NCBI RefSeq assembly: GCF_020171365.1
Contig: NZ_JAIUZO010000002.1
Span: forward strand, 124,001 to 188,000
Length of the DNA stretch: 64,000 nt
Direction: 5' to 3'
From: Qipengyuania gaetbuli
GTDB lineage: Bacteria; Pseudomonadota; Alphaproteobacteria; Sphingomonadales; Sphingomonadaceae
Part shown: positions 19,097-30,668 of the stretch, piece after piece
Position numbering within the stretch: position 1 is the first letter of the stretch
Layout: every line of letters begins with the position of its first letter
Notes under the pieces: generated by a model
Told to the model about the DNA's origin: nothing
Database searches by the model: none
Seen by the model: the letters and a program-made list of their open reading frames with translations, nothing else
Position numbers and translations under genes: made by a program

Positions 19097-19581
19097 GCGT
19101 GCTCCGCCCCTCGGCCCTCGCCCTGTGTGCGCTCGCATTCGCGGCGCCGGCGCTTGCGGGCGAGAAAACCGCAGGCGGCGACGAGTTCGCGATGGCGGCT
19201 GAAGCCTGCATCGACGGCCTCGCGCAAGGTGCGAACCTTGCCGACAGCGTGACCAAGGCCGGCTGGAAGGAAACGGGCAAGAACCCGTTCGGTACGCGCT
19301 ACAAGCATGGCGACACCAGCCTTGCCATCGTTACGTCCGACATGATGGGTTCGCCGACCTGCGTGGTCGACGGTTATTCCAAGCAGGGCGAGCGTGACGG
19401 TCTCGACGAAACTATCGAAACCCGCCTTGCCGCACGGTTCGCAGACCAGCTGACCGTCAACCGCAGCGGACCGGGAGCCGGCTTCGTGGTCGGGGACGTC
19501 ATCGCCATCCTGTCCTTCGAGAACCGCAGCGGCGGGCTCAGCACCCGCATCACCGCCATGTCCATGGCCGACGAACAGTAA
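19093..19581 (+). CDS. Small exported protein of unknown function, second of a pair
   Basis: 162 aa from a GTG overlapping the previous stop by 4 bases. Signal peptide ends AAPALA before GEKT. The mature chain contains [11 protein letters not shown], a GWKETG segment, SPTCVVDGY and a C-terminal beta-rich part. It shares its two-Cys plan with its upstream neighbour. Translational coupling argues that both products are needed in similar amounts. I know no biochemical function. Confidence 0.75.
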   Translation: MSVLRPSALALCALAFAAPALAGEKTAGGDEFAMAAEACIDGLAQGANLADSVTKAGWKETGKNPFGTRYKHGDTSLAIVTSDMMGSPTCVVDGYSKQGERDGLDETIETRLAARFADQLTVNRSGPGAGFVVGDVIAILSFENRSGGLSTRITAMSMADEQ

Positions 19582-19612
19582 CGCCCGAATTCAAGACGCA
19601 AGAGAGAGACTT

Positions 19613-20503
19613 ATGAGCATCCTCGTCGACAAGAATACCAAGGTCATCACCCAGGGTATGACCGGTGACACCGGCACCTTCCACACGCAGCAGGCGCTGG
19701 ATTACGGCACGCAGATGGTCGCCGGCGTGACCCCCGGCAAGGGCGGCACCTCGCACATCGGCCTGCCGAACTTCAACACCGTGCGCGAAGCCAAGGCCGA
19801 AACCGGCGCGACCGCATCGTGCATCTACGTGCCGCCGCCGTTCGCTGCCGACGCCATCCTCGAGGCGATCGATGCCGAGATGGAACTCATCGTCGCGATC
19901 ACCGAAGGCATTCCGGTGCTCGACATGGTCAAGGTCAAGGCCGCCCTGCGCGGCTCGAACAGCCGCCTGATCGGCCCGAACTGCCCCGGCGTCCTGACGC
20001 CCGGCGAATGCAAGATCGGCATCATGCCCGGCTCGATCTTCCAGAAGGGCAGTGTCGGCGTGGTCTCGCGCTCGGGCACGCTGACCTATGAAGCCGTCCA
20101 CCAGACCACCATGGTTGGCCTCGGCCAGACCACTGCGGTCGGCATCGGCGGCGACCCGGTCAACGGCACCAACTTCATCGACGTGCTCGACCTCTTCCTC
20201 GACGACGACGACACCAAGTCGATCATCATGATCGGCGAAATCGGCGGCAGCGCCGAAGAAGAAGCGGCCGAATTCATCAAGCAGGAAGCTGCCAAGGGCC
20301 GCAAGAAGCCGATGGTCGGCTTCATCGCGGGCCGCACGGCGCCTCCGGGCCGCCGCATGGGCCATGCCGGTGCCATCGTCTCGGGCGGCCAAGGCGGCGC
20401 CGAAGACAAGATCGCCGCGATGGAAGCGGCCGGCATCCGCGTGTCGCCCTCGCCCAGCGAGCTTGGCACCACGCTCGATGCGATGCTGAAGGAACTCGCC
20501 TGA
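19613..20503 (+). CDS. sucD: Succinyl-CoA ligase subunit alpha
   Basis: 296 aa. The CoA-binding N-terminal domain opens with [17 protein letters not shown]; the phospho-histidine is H251 in [11 protein letters not shown]. It converts succinyl-CoA to succinate with formation of ATP or GTP, together with SucC. sucC is not next to it in this window, unlike the usual sucCD pair, so it must be encoded elsewhere. Start has an AGAGAGAGA-rich ribosome-binding region directly upstream. Confidence 0.97.
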   Translation: MSILVDKNTKVITQGMTGDTGTFHTQQALDYGTQMVAGVTPGKGGTSHIGLPNFNTVREAKAETGATASCIYVPPPFAADAILEAIDAEMELIVAITEGIPVLDMVKVKAALRGSNSRLIGPNCPGVLTPGECKIGIMPGSIFQKGSVGVVSRSGTLTYEAVHQTTMVGLGQTTAVGIGGDPVNGTNFIDVLDLFLDDDDTKSIIMIGEIGGSAEEEAAEFIKQEAAKGRKKPMVGFIAGRTAPPGRRMGHAGAIVSGGQGGAEDKIAAMEAAGIRVSPSPSELGTTLDAMLKELA

Positions 20504-20609
20504 TACACGGCACGGCGCGGCAAGGTTTTCTCCTCCCCGGGAGCCTTCCGCACCGCCGAGGCATTGGCGTTTAGGAGCCGGCACAAGGTCCGGCGCGAAA
20601 GGTAGCCCG

Positions 20610-23441
20610 ATGGGTAACGAAAGCCACGATTTCCTCCCCGAACTGGGGGACCAGGAAGCCCCGCAGCCGGGCCCCAGCTGGGGCAATCCGCGCTGGATGG
20701 CAGAGGTCGTCGACAGCGGCGCGGACCTGACCGCCGCGCTCGACCCGACGCAGATGCGCCTCGCGGTCGCGCAGGCAGCCGAAAAGGCCGGCAAGGCGAG
20801 CGATCCCAAGGCGATCGCGCAGGCTGCCGACGACAGCATCCGCGCGATGCTGCTGGTGCGCCTCTACCGCGTGCGCGGCCATCTTGCGGCCAATCTCGAC
20901 CCGCTCGGCCTCACCCACCGCGAAGTACCGGAAGACCTCACGCTCGAATGGCACGGCTTTGCCGGCCAGGAAGACAAGGAAGTCTACGTCGGCGGCGTGT
21001 TCGGCTTCGAATGGGTCACCGTTCGCGATCTCTACAACGCCCTGCGCGCAACCTATTGCGGCAAGGTCGGCCTCGAATACATGCACATCTCGGACACGGA
21101 GGAACGCCGCTTCCTCCAGGACAAGTTCGAGCAGCCCGAGGACACGATCCAGTTCACCGAGGAAGGCAAGCGGGCCATCCTCGCTGCAGTGATCCGCGGC
21201 GAGGAATACGAGAAGTTCCTCGGCAAGAAATACGTCGGCACCAAGCGCTTCGGCCTCGACGGCGGCGAATCCATGATCCCGGCGCTGGAAGCGGTCATCA
21301 AGTACGGCGGCCAGCTCGGCGTGCGCGAGATCATCTACGGCATGGCCCACCGCGGTCGCCTCAACGTCCTCGCAAACGTGATGGGCAAGCCCTACAAGGT
21401 CATCTTCCACGAATTCTCCGGCGGCAGCGCCAATCCTGACGATGTCGGCGGCTCGGGCGACGTGAAATACCACCTCGGCACCAGCACCGACCGCGAATTC
21501 GACGGCATCGACGTGCACATGAGCCTCGTGCCCAACCCCTCGCACCTCGAGGCGGTGAACCCCGTCGTGCTCGGCAAGACCCGCGCACAGCAGGCCATCC
21601 GCGACGATTTGAAGAAGCACGAACAGGTCCTTCCGGTCCTCCTCCACGGCGACGCGGCCTTCGCAGGCCAGGGTATCGTGTGGGAGTGCCTCGGCTTCTC
21701 GGGCGTGCGCGGCTACAACACCGGCGGCTGCCTGCACTTCGTCATCAACAACCAGATCGGCTTCACCACCAGCCCGCAGTTCGCGCGCTCCAGCCCCTAT
21801 CCGTCCGACGTGGCGAAGGGTGTCCAGGCGCCGATCCTGCACGTCAACGGTGACGATCCGGAAGCGGTGACCTTCGCCTGCAAGCTGGCCATCGAATACC
21901 GCCAGGTCTTCGGCCGCGACATCGTGATCGACATGTGGTGCTATCGCCGCTTCGGCCACAACGAGGGCGACGAGCCGAAATTCACGCAGCCGCTGATGTA
22001 TGACGCCATCCGCAAGCATCCGCGGGTGAGCGAGATCTACGCCGCGCGCCTCGAGGAAGAGGGCGTGATCGCGAACGGCTATGCCGACGAACTGCGCAAG
22101 GAGTTCGACGCCCACCTCGAAGAGGAATTCGCTGCCGCCAAGGACTACAAGCCCAACGAGGCGGACTGGTTCGGTGGCCGCTGGGCCGGCATGAACAAGC
22201 CTGCCGATCCCGAAAACGCACGCCGCAACGTAGAAACCGCGATCGAGAAGAAGCTCTTCGACAGCCTCGGCCGCACGCTGACCACCGTCCCCGAGGATGT
22301 GACCATCCACAAGACGCTGGAGCGCGTGCTCAAGGCCAAGAAGGACATGTTCGACAGCGGCACCGGCTTCGACTGGGCCACCGCCGAAGCACTCGCCTTC
22401 GGCAGCCTCGTCACCGAAGGTTTCGGCGTGCGCCTGTCCGGCCAGGATTCGGGCCGCGGCACCTTCAGCCAGCGCCACGCCGTCTGGGTCGACCAGAAGA
22501 CCGAGCGCAAGTACATCCCGCTCACCACCCTGCCCCACGGCAAGTTCGAGGTCTACGACAGCCCGCTGTCCGAATACGGCGTGCTTGGCTTCGAATACGG
22601 TTTCGCCATGGCGGACCCGAAGAGCCTGGTCATGTGGGAAGCGCAGTTCGGCGATTTCGCCAACGGTGCGCAGATCATGATCGACCAGTTCATTGCTGCG
22701 GGCGAAGTGAAGTGGCTGCGCGCCAACGGCCTCGTCCTGCTGCTGCCGCACGGATACGAAGGCCAGGGTCCCGAACACAGCTCGGCCCGTCTCGAACGCT
22801 TCCTGCAGTTGTGCGCGAACGACAATATCCAGGTCTGCAACATCACCGACCCGGCGAACTACTTCCACGTGCTTCGTCGCCAGATGCTGCGCCCGTTCCG
22901 CAAGCCGCTCGTCATCATGACGCCCAAGTCGCTGCTGCGCCATCCGATGGCCAAGAGCGAGGCGGAAGGCTTCCTCGGCGATACGCATTTCATGCGCATC
23001 AAGTCGGACCTCAAGACCATTGCCGACGACAAGGTGAAGCGCCTCGTCCTGTGTTCGGGCAAGGTCGCCTACGACCTGATGCAGCGCCGCGACGACGCCG
23101 GTCTCGAAGACGTGTCCATCGTACGGATCGAACAGCTCTATCCCTTCCCCGGCGACCCGCTTGCGGTCCGTCTTGGGCGGATGAAGAACCTCGAGACGAT
23201 CGTCTGGTGCCAGGAAGAACCGAAGAACAACGGTGCCTGGTTCTTCGTCGACCGGCTCATCGAAGAAGCGGCCGACAAGGCCGGCAAGAAGGGCATGCGC
23301 CCCTGCTATGCCGGTCGCGAAGTCGGCGCATCGCCCGCCACCGGGTTTGCCAGCCGTCACCAGGTCCAGCAGGAAGCGCTGGTCAACATCGCACTCGGCC
23401 TGAACGGCGACACCTCCGCCGCTTCCACAACCTGCTCCTGA
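20610..23441 (+). CDS. sucA: 2-oxoglutarate dehydrogenase E1 component
   Basis: 943 aa, normal for the homodimeric E1. The N-terminal segment, the [14 protein letters not shown] block, [12 protein letters not shown] and the thiamine-diphosphate loop (GDAAF ... NNQIGFTT) are present, as is the C-terminal transketolase domain with [13 protein letters not shown]. It decarboxylates 2-oxoglutarate and passes the succinyl group to the lipoyl domain of OdhB encoded next. The spacing to sucD (106 bases) and to odhB (28 bases) supports one transcript. Confidence 0.97.
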   Translation: MGNESHDFLPELGDQEAPQPGPSWGNPRWMAEVVDSGADLTAALDPTQMRLAVAQAAEKAGKASDPKAIAQAADDSIRAMLLVRLYRVRGHLAANLDPLGLTHREVPEDLTLEWHGFAGQEDKEVYVGGVFGFEWVTVRDLYNALRATYCGKVGLEYMHISDTEERRFLQDKFEQPEDTIQFTEEGKRAILAAVIRGEEYEKFLGKKYVGTKRFGLDGGESMIPALEAVIKYGGQLGVREIIYGMAHRGRLNVLANVMGKPYKVIFHEFSGGSANPDDVGGSGDVKYHLGTSTDREFDGIDVHMSLVPNPSHLEAVNPVVLGKTRAQQAIRDDLKKHEQVLPVLLHGDAAFAGQGIVWECLGFSGVRGYNTGGCLHFVINNQIGFTTSPQFARSSPYPSDVAKGVQAPILHVNGDDPEAVTFACKLAIEYRQVFGRDIVIDMWCYRRFGHNEGDEPKFTQPLMYDAIRKHPRVSEIYAARLEEEGVIANGYADELRKEFDAHLEEEFAAAKDYKPNEADWFGGRWAGMNKPADPENARRNVETAIEKKLFDSLGRTLTTVPEDVTIHKTLERVLKAKKDMFDSGTGFDWATAEALAFGSLVTEGFGVRLSGQDSGRGTFSQRHAVWVDQKTERKYIPLTTLPHGKFEVYDSPLSEYGVLGFEYGFAMADPKSLVMWEAQFGDFANGAQIMIDQFIAAGEVKWLRANGLVLLLPHGYEGQGPEHSSARLERFLQLCANDNIQVCNITDPANYFHVLRRQMLRPFRKPLVIMTPKSLLRHPMAKSEAEGFLGDTHFMRIKSDLKTIADDKVKRLVLCSGKVAYDLMQRRDDAGLEDVSIVRIEQLYPFPGDPLAVRLGRMKNLETIVWCQEEPKNNGAWFFVDRLIEEAADKAGKKGMRPCYAGREVGASPATGFASRHQVQQEALVNIALGLNGDTSAASTTCS

Positions 23442-23469
23442 TCGAGGCCCTAGAAGGAAAAATCTGACC

Positions 23470-24714
23470 ATGGCCACCGAAGTCAAAGTCCCCACGCTCG
23501 GCGAGAGCGTTACCGAAGCCTCCATCGGCGAACTGCTGAAGAACGTCGGCGATGCCGTCGCTGTCGACGAGCCGATCGTCAGCCTTGAAACCGACAAGGT
23601 CGCGGTCGAGGCCCCCTCGCCCGTCGCCGGCGTGATCAAGGAATTCAAGGTCGCAGTCGGCGACACGGTCGAGGTCGGCGCAGTGCTCGCCATCATCGAC
23701 GAAGGCGGCACCGCTGCTGCCGCGCCTGCTGCAGAGCCCAAGGCCGCCGCGCCCGATGCGGGCGTCGAGAAGGCCGCCCCGGCACAGGCCAAGGAAGCGC
23801 TCGGCTCCGACGCATCGCAAACCCTGTCGCCTGCCGTGCGCCGCGCGGTGCTGGAACACGGCGTCGATCCCTCGACCATCAAGGGCACCGGCAAGGACGG
23901 CCGCCTGACCAAGGAAGACGTGATCGCCGCGGCCCAGGCCAAGACCAGCAGCCCCGCACCGGCCCAAGCTGCCTCGGCACCTGCACCTGCACCTGCTGCT
24001 GCCGCCACCGGCGAACGCCGCGAGGAACGGGTCAAGATGACCCGCATGCGCCAGACCATCGCCAAGCGTCTCAAGAGCGCACAGGACACGGCCGCGCTGC
24101 TTACCACCTTCAACGACGTCGACATGTCCGCCGTCATCGAATCGCGCGAACGGTACAAGGACCTCTTCGCCAAGAAGCACGACATCAAGCTCGGCTTCAT
24201 GAGCTACTTCGCCAAGGCCGCCTGCCTCGCGCTGAAGGACATTCCGGGCGTCAACGCGCAGATCGACGGCGATGAAATCGTCTATCACAATTACGTCGAC
24301 ATCTCGGTCGCGGTCTCGGCCCCCAATGGCCTTGTGGTCCCCGTCGTGCGCGATGCGGACAGCAAGAGCTTCGCCCAGATCGAGAAGGACATCGCCGACT
24401 TCGGCAAGCGCGCCAAGGAAGGCACGCTGACCATGGAAGACATGAAGGGCGGTACCTTCACTATCTCCAATGGCGGCGTGTTCGGCGGCCTGATGTCGAC
24501 CCCGATCATCAACCCCCCGCAGAGCGCGGTTCTGGGCCTCCACCGCATCGAGGACCGTCCGGTCGTGCGCAACGGCGAAATCGTCATCCGTCCGATGATG
24601 TACATCGCCCTGTCCTACGACCACCGCCTGATCGACGGCCGCGAGGCGGTCACCGCACTGAAAATCATCAAGGAAGCGATCGAAGATCCGACCCGGATGC
24701 TGATCGACCTCTGA
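23470..24714 (+). CDS. odhB: 2-oxoglutarate dehydrogenase E2, dihydrolipoyl succinyltransferase
   Basis: 414 aa in three domains: a lipoyl domain with lipoate attachment at K43 (ETDKVAVE), an Ala/Pro/Glu-rich linker, and a peripheral subunit-binding domain (about 118-155, [21 protein letters not shown]). A second Ala/Pro linker leads to the catalytic acyltransferase domain with H385 and D389 (SYDHRLIDG). It transfers succinyl to CoA and forms the complex core. It lies between the E1 and E3 genes. Confidence 0.97.
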   Translation: MATEVKVPTLGESVTEASIGELLKNVGDAVAVDEPIVSLETDKVAVEAPSPVAGVIKEFKVAVGDTVEVGAVLAIIDEGGTAAAAPAAEPKAAAPDAGVEKAAPAQAKEALGSDASQTLSPAVRRAVLEHGVDPSTIKGTGKDGRLTKEDVIAAAQAKTSSPAPAQAASAPAPAPAAAATGERREERVKMTRMRQTIAKRLKSAQDTAALLTTFNDVDMSAVIESRERYKDLFAKKHDIKLGFMSYFAKAACLALKDIPGVNAQIDGDEIVYHNYVDISVAVSAPNGLVVPVVRDADSKSFAQIEKDIADFGKRAKEGTLTMEDMKGGTFTISNGGVFGGLMSTPIINPPQSAVLGLHRIEDRPVVRNGEIVIRPMMYIALSYDHRLIDGREAVTALKIIKEAIEDPTRMLIDL

Positions 24715-24724
24715 GGAAGAAATC

Positions 24725-26137
<1,413 letters not shown>

Positions 26138-26159
26138 TGCATTCCGGCGGTACCGGACG

Positions 26160-26972
26160 ATGAACGACCGGTACCGCCTGATGCTCCCGCTGGCCGTCCC
26201 TGCCCTTGCGGGACTGGCCCATCTCGCAGCATCCGGCGCGCCTGCGCACTACCTTGCAGTCAATGGCGGCGCACTGCTGCTGGCATTTGGCTGGATAGCT
26301 ACCGGACGGCTTCCCGATAGCGAAATCGCCAAGCGCGTCTTGCCGGCAGTCCTGCTCGCCCTGTTCGCCCTGCCCTTGCTCGCTGGCCCCGACATCGAGG
26401 GCGTGCGGCGCTGGCTCCCGCTCGGCCCGCTATCACTCCATGCGGGAATGCTCCTCATCCCGTTTCTCGGCTGTCTGTGCGCGCGCGATCCACGCTACGG
26501 TCGCTGGGTTCTTGGCGCAGCCATGGGCGTCGCCCTGCTCCAGCCCGATGCGGCGAGTGCGGCTGCCTTGACGCTTGTCGCTGCAGCGCTCGCGTGGATG
26601 CACCGCACGCCGTTCTTCGCCGCCATCACGGCGCTTGGCCTTGCAGCTTGCGTAATCGCGTTCGGACTTGGCAACCTGCCTCCCCAGCCCTTCGTCGAGC
26701 ACGTATTTGCCGACGTCTGGGCGGTGCAGCCCTTGATTGCCCTCTCCCTTGTTGCGGCAGTCGCAACCGGCCTTGTCCTGCTTTTGATTTCGCGGACCAT
26801 GCCCCGCGAGGAGAGATTTGTGCTGGCCGCCGCCATGACCGGTTTCACAGCGATGTCCCTCATCGGAAACTACCCGACGCCCCTCCTCGGCTATGGCGCG
26901 GCGTCAATCCTCGGCTTCGGGCTTGCCTTGGGTGCGGTCCCGCGCAACTATCGGTGTTCGACCGAGGAATGA
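26160..26972 (+). CDS. Short membrane protein resembling FtsW/RodA (SEDS) segments
   Basis: 270 aa, about eight membrane segments. Three stretches resemble SEDS glycosyltransferases: GVRRWLPLGPLSLHAG (81-96; SEDS proteins have GARRW(I/L).LG...QPSE), LLQPDAAS (127-134; SEDS LLQPDLGT) and YPTPLLGYGAASILGFGLAL (238-257; SEDS PLPFISYGGSSL). The protein is much shorter than the usual 360-400 aa, and the periplasmic loop with the catalytic Asp and the YLPE/TDFIF block is missing. It is probably a degenerate or non-catalytic SEDS relative. It follows lpdA by 22 bases. Assignment rests on my reading of motifs only. Confidence 0.55.
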   Translation: MNDRYRLMLPLAVPALAGLAHLAASGAPAHYLAVNGGALLLAFGWIATGRLPDSEIAKRVLPAVLLALFALPLLAGPDIEGVRRWLPLGPLSLHAGMLLIPFLGCLCARDPRYGRWVLGAAMGVALLQPDAASAAALTLVAAALAWMHRTPFFAAITALGLAACVIAFGLGNLPPQPFVEHVFADVWAVQPLIALSLVAAVATGLVLLLISRTMPREERFVLAAAMTGFTAMSLIGNYPTPLLGYGAASILGFGLALGAVPRNYRCSTEE

Positions 26973-27003
26973 CCGCCAGGAGCGGCGCGCGGGGGGAGAC
27001 GCA

Positions 27004-28338
27004 ATGGCCTATCCGAAACTGACCAAGAAACCCGGCGCGCTGGAAACGGCAGCGGCCGTCGCGAAAGGCGAGATGTCTCCGTTGGAGGCGGTCGATGAGG
27101 CAATCGCGCGGATCGAACATCTCGATACGCATATAAACGCCGTGGTAGTCTGCGATTTCGATCGCGCGCGCGCCACTGCCCGCGCGATGACCGGGGGTAA
27201 ACCGGCTGCCGGGCAGACCCTGTTCGGCGTGCCGATGACGATCAAGGAAAGCTTCGATATCGAAGGCCTGCCCACGTGCTGGGGGCACACCGCCTACGCG
27301 GACAGCATCGCGTCTGCCGATTCCGCAGTGGTTCGCAAGCTCAAGGCAGCGGGCGTCATCTTCCTCGGCAAGACCAATGTCCCGCCCGATCTGGCGGACT
27401 GGCAATCGAACAATCCCGTATACGGTCGGACCAACAATCCGCACGATCACGAACGTTCACCGGGCGGATCGTCGGGCGGCTCCGCAGCGGCCGTGGCCAG
27501 TGGCATGGTGCCGTGCGAATTCGGGACCGACATCGGCGGTTCGGTCCGCGTGCCCGCCCATTTCTGCGGGGTCTGGGGTCACAAGTCGAGCTGGGGGCTG
27601 ATCAGCAAGGAAGGCCACGACCACCCGCTCGTCGCCGGGCTCGGCGCCCATGATGGCGCGCTTTCGATTGCCGGACCGCTCGCCCGCAACGCAGCCGATC
27701 TCGCCGCGCTCGTGACTATCACGAGCGAACGCCCCCTTCATACCGAGCGCAAGTCGGTGAAAAAGATGCGACTGCTGGCCCTGACCGGCCATCCGGCCTG
27801 TCCGACCGACGAGAGCGTGAGGGTTCCGCTCGAAGAAGCCTTTGCCGCGCTGGAGGCCGAAGGCGCACAGGTCGACCGCACCAGCGATCTCCTGCCCGAC
27901 CTTGCCCACCAGCAGGCCGACTACATGCGGATGCTCAATGTCGCGATGGCTCGCGGGGCGCCTGGACCAAGTGGCAAGCGCGCGAGTGCGACCGACTGGT
28001 TCGACCTGCTCGACGAACAATATCGCAACGAGGCGGCCTGGGCGCAGCTGTTCGAGACCTATGACTATGTTCTCGCCCCGCCTGCTCCCGTCCTCGCGGT
28101 CCCGCATAGCGAGGGGCGGATCTTCGATGGCGAGATTGAGGTGGACGGACAACCGGTTCGCGGGGCTGCCGGGCTGTGCTGGGCCGGCCTTGCAACCTTC
28201 CCCAACCTTCCGGCGACCATCCTTCCGGTGGGCGGGACGGGCAACCTGCCCTGCGGCATGCAGGTAATGGGCCCCCGCTGGTCCGATCTTTCCACCATCG
28301 CGGCAGCAGAAGCGATCGGGCAGGTGTTGCACTCCTGA
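27004..28338 (+). CDS. Amidase signature family hydrolase
   Basis: 444 aa. Start at 27004 has GGGGGGAGA just upstream; an in-frame start at 26893 would overlap the previous gene by 80 bases. The Ser-cisSer-Lys triad is visible: K81 (MTIKES), S156 (PGGSSGGSAAA) and S180 (TDIGGSVRVP). It hydrolyses a C-N amide bond. The partner genes gatB and gatC are absent here, and the sequence is closer to stand-alone amidases than to GatA. The substrate cannot be told from sequence. Confidence 0.88.
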   Translation: MAYPKLTKKPGALETAAAVAKGEMSPLEAVDEAIARIEHLDTHINAVVVCDFDRARATARAMTGGKPAAGQTLFGVPMTIKESFDIEGLPTCWGHTAYADSIASADSAVVRKLKAAGVIFLGKTNVPPDLADWQSNNPVYGRTNNPHDHERSPGGSSGGSAAAVASGMVPCEFGTDIGGSVRVPAHFCGVWGHKSSWGLISKEGHDHPLVAGLGAHDGALSIAGPLARNAADLAALVTITSERPLHTERKSVKKMRLLALTGHPACPTDESVRVPLEEAFAALEAEGAQVDRTSDLLPDLAHQQADYMRMLNVAMARGAPGPSGKRASATDWFDLLDEQYRNEAAWAQLFETYDYVLAPPAPVLAVPHSEGRIFDGEIEVDGQPVRGAAGLCWAGLATFPNLPATILPVGGTGNLPCGMQVMGPRWSDLSTIAAAEAIGQVLHS

Positions 28339-28381
28339 GCGCCTCGCCCCATGCGGGGCCCACAAGGACAGGAGAAGTATC

Positions 28382-29107
28382 GTGGGTCACCAGCGCGTCA
28401 TGCGGCGCTTTGCGAAATGGCATATCTGGCTTGGATGGCTGGTCGGCGTTCCCGTCCTCATGTGGACGGTCACGGGCCTGGTCATGGTCATCACGCCGAT
28501 CGAGGAAGTGCGCGGCAACCACCTGCGCATCGAATCCCCGCCCAGCCCGCTGCCCAGCGACACGGAGATTGCCGTTGCCCTTCCCGCCGACGGGGAGCGA
28601 CCCGTACGGTCGGTAAGCACGCAGATGGAACGCGGCGAGACGATTACCCGCATCACCTACATGGACGGCACGAGCGAACGATATCGCGCCGATGGAACCC
28701 AGATGTCGCCGCTGTCCGATGTCGAGGCGCGCATGATCGTCTCGAAGGAAATCCGCGGCGGCGACAAGGTCGTCGGCACGAAGCGCTTCGATGCCGAGAA
28801 CGTGCCGTTCGATTTCCGTCGCCCCATGCCCGTGTGGCAGGTGGCGCTGGAAGACGGCACCCATGTCTACGTCGGCACCGAGACGGGCAATGTAGAGGCG
28901 GTGCGCACGCGCTGGTGGCGCACTTTCGACTTCATGTGGGGCCTGCACATCATGAACCTGCAGACGCGCGAGCTCGACGACCAGAGCGGTTTCAACTACG
29001 CCATGCTGGTATTGTTTGCCGCGCTCGGCGTGATCGGATCGATCCTCGGCTGCATCCTGATGTTCCGCCGCCGCAAGGCGCGCCCGGTGCCGCTGATCGA
29101 CAAGTGA
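28382..29107 (+). CDS. PepSY domain membrane protein
   Basis: 241 aa, GTG start with AGGAG upstream. An N-terminal membrane helix (WHIWLGWLVGVPVLMWTVTGLVMVI) begins with the HxxxG pattern of PepSY-TM proteins. A periplasmic PepSY-like region follows (about 70-170, with VSKEIRGGDKVVG and WQVALEDGTHVYVGTETGNV). A second helix is near 205-228 (NYAMLVLFAALGVIGSILGCIL). It is shorter than the four-helix PepSY-TM siderophore-reductase type. The role is unknown, perhaps in iron or envelope redox. Confidence 0.75.
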   Translation: MGHQRVMRRFAKWHIWLGWLVGVPVLMWTVTGLVMVITPIEEVRGNHLRIESPPSPLPSDTEIAVALPADGERPVRSVSTQMERGETITRITYMDGTSERYRADGTQMSPLSDVEARMIVSKEIRGGDKVVGTKRFDAENVPFDFRRPMPVWQVALEDGTHVYVGTETGNVEAVRTRWWRTFDFMWGLHIMNLQTRELDDQSGFNYAMLVLFAALGVIGSILGCILMFRRRKARPVPLIDK

Positions 29108-29111
29108 TCCG

Positions 29112-29747
29112 ATGAACGAGGAAATCCTCACCCCGGTCCTCGACTGGCTCGACCTTGCGGGCGTGGCGATTTTCGCGCTGACCGGCGCACTGGTCGCGGC
29201 GAAGGAAAAGCAGACGCTTGTCACGCTGTCCTTCTTCGCGCTGATCACCGGCGTGGGTGGCGGCACGATCCGCGACCTGCTGATAGAGGCTCCGGTGTTC
29301 TGGATCGCCGATCCGTGGGTCGCGGCAATCTGCCTCGGCATGGCGCTGTTCGCATGGTTCACCCCCACCCGCTGGTGGGAGGGCCGCTTCCTCTCGATCG
29401 TCGACGGCCTGGGGCTCGCTGCCTACGCCGTGCTGGGCACGGCAAAGGCGCTGGAATACGGCGTACCGCCCGTCCCGGCCTTCCTTATGGGGGTCATTAC
29501 CGGCTGCGCGGGTGGTATCATCCGCGACGTGATTGCCGGACGCCCGTCCATCCTGATGCGCCCGGAACTCTATGTCACGGCGGCAGCACTGTCGGCCGCG
29601 CTGACCGTGGCAGGCGGCATGGCCGGGTTCGAGCGCTGGTATGTCTGGATCGCGGCGACAGTGGCCGGGTTCGGCCTGCGCCTCGCCGCGATCAGGTGGA
29701 ACCTTGCCCTCCCCGCCTATGACGAGCGCGGGGCGAGCAAGGATTAA
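29112..29747 (+). CDS. TRIC cation channel family protein (UPF0126)
   Basis: 211 aa with seven predicted membrane helices. Two repeats each hold a Gly-rich motif: GVGGGTIRDLL (about 54-64) and GCAGGIIRDVI (about 138-148). These are hallmark UPF0126/TRIC repeats (YicG and YadS are relatives). Such proteins form trimeric monovalent-cation channels. It is 4 bases after the PepSY gene and likely co-transcribed with it. Confidence 0.88.
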   Translation: MNEEILTPVLDWLDLAGVAIFALTGALVAAKEKQTLVTLSFFALITGVGGGTIRDLLIEAPVFWIADPWVAAICLGMALFAWFTPTRWWEGRFLSIVDGLGLAAYAVLGTAKALEYGVPPVPAFLMGVITGCAGGIIRDVIAGRPSILMRPELYVTAAALSAALTVAGGMAGFERWYVWIAATVAGFGLRLAAIRWNLALPAYDERGASKD

Positions 29748-29750
29748 GCC

Positions 29751-30518
29751 TCAGATAGCCTTGCCGGGGTAGCCGGTGCCGACGTCGAGATCTGCATCGA
29801 CGGGCTCGTCGCCCTCGATCGGGCCGCCCGGATAGGGCGGCTGGGCACCCTGTTCCGCGGGTGTGGCGGACTGGCGATCCACCCGATCCCATTCCGCGGC
29901 ATAGCGTTCGTCGTCCCACTGGCGATCATCGGGAGCGCGGGCGAATTCCTCGTCACCGCCCTGCTCGTCGCGCCAGCTGCCACGCGATCCGAAATCGACG
30001 TTTTCGATCCGGCCGTCCTCGCCGATGGCGCAGGAGAAGGCCTCGCCATCTGAAACCGTGCCGGAGATTTCCCATCCCCGCGGCGTGCGGTTGGCACGAT
30101 CGACCGTTTCCACGCGGCGGTCGCGCTCGACTTCCTCGACGCACATGCTGACCGCACGGTCGATACCGCGCCCATCGTCCCAGCGCGACTGGTCGCGGCG
30201 CTGTTCGGGATAGCGCCAGTCGCGGTCGCGATAGCGGCGATCGTCGTCGCGCTTGGCGCGGTTGGCGATGGCCGCGATGCCGCCAATGATGAGGACGCCG
30301 GTCAGCACGTCGCCGAGGCCTGGACCGCGATGATGGCGATAGCGGCGATAGCGATGGTTCTCGTAGGTCTGGTCGGCAGGGTCGTAGGTGGTCACGCCTT
30401 CGGCCTGCGCCGGGGAAGAGGTGACGACCGGAAGGTGCGCGGCATAGGCCGGGCTGGCGACAAGCGAAGCGGTGGCAAGCAGCGCGGGCGCAGCGGCCCA
30501 GGTGCGGAACAGCGACAT
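29751..30518 (-). CDS. Exported Arg/Asp-rich protein, paralogue of the next gene
   Basis: 255 aa from the ATG at 30518. Signal peptide MSLFRTWAAAPALLATASLVASPAYAA. A short Arg/His/Tyr stretch (ENHRYRRYRHHRG) precedes a hydrophobic glycine segment GDVLTGVLIIGGIAAIANRA, then a region with SMCVEEVERDRR and GWEISGTVSDGEAFSCAI. The tail is acidic. The neighbouring gene has the same order of blocks (GDVIAGAVIIGGIAAVASAA, VERCVNAATRDAR, GWRVKGRIVVDG, FTCYIERG), so the two are tandem paralogues. Two Cys are conserved between them. Function is unknown. Confidence 0.75.
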   Translation of the reverse strand: MSLFRTWAAAPALLATASLVASPAYAAHLPVVTSSPAQAEGVTTYDPADQTYENHRYRRYRHHRGPGLGDVLTGVLIIGGIAAIANRAKRDDDRRYRDRDWRYPEQRRDQSRWDDGRGIDRAVSMCVEEVERDRRVETVDRANRTPRGWEISGTVSDGEAFSCAIGEDGRIENVDFGSRGSWRDEQGGDEEFARAPDDRQWDDERYAAEWDRVDRQSATPAEQGAQPPYPGGPIEGDEPVDADLDVGTGYPGKAI

Positions 30519-30610
30519 TGGAAGTGGTCCCTTCGATGGCGCGCCCCACCCGGCGCAAGTCTCAACTAGCGTGGCAGTATCCCGTCGCGCATTTAGCACG
30601 GCTGAACCGG

Positions 30611-30649
30611 ACAAAAGAAGACGGCCCGAACCACTGGGGTCCGGGCCGT
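30611..30649 (-). terminator. Terminator of the RYD-repeat gene
   Basis: On the minus strand ACGGCCCG pairs with CGGGCCGT (30642-30649 with 30621-30628), with a 13-base loop, and is followed by a CTTCTTTTGT tract. It lies 20 bases after the stop of the gene at 30669. Confidence 0.75.
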
Positions 30650-30668
30650 TTCCTGGTGGTCTGGTTTA

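Noticed and set aside
20571..24200. A 1209-codon minus-strand open frame opposite sucA and odhB
   Set aside because: Same GC-driven shadow effect; it crosses several true genes and spacers and has no motif.
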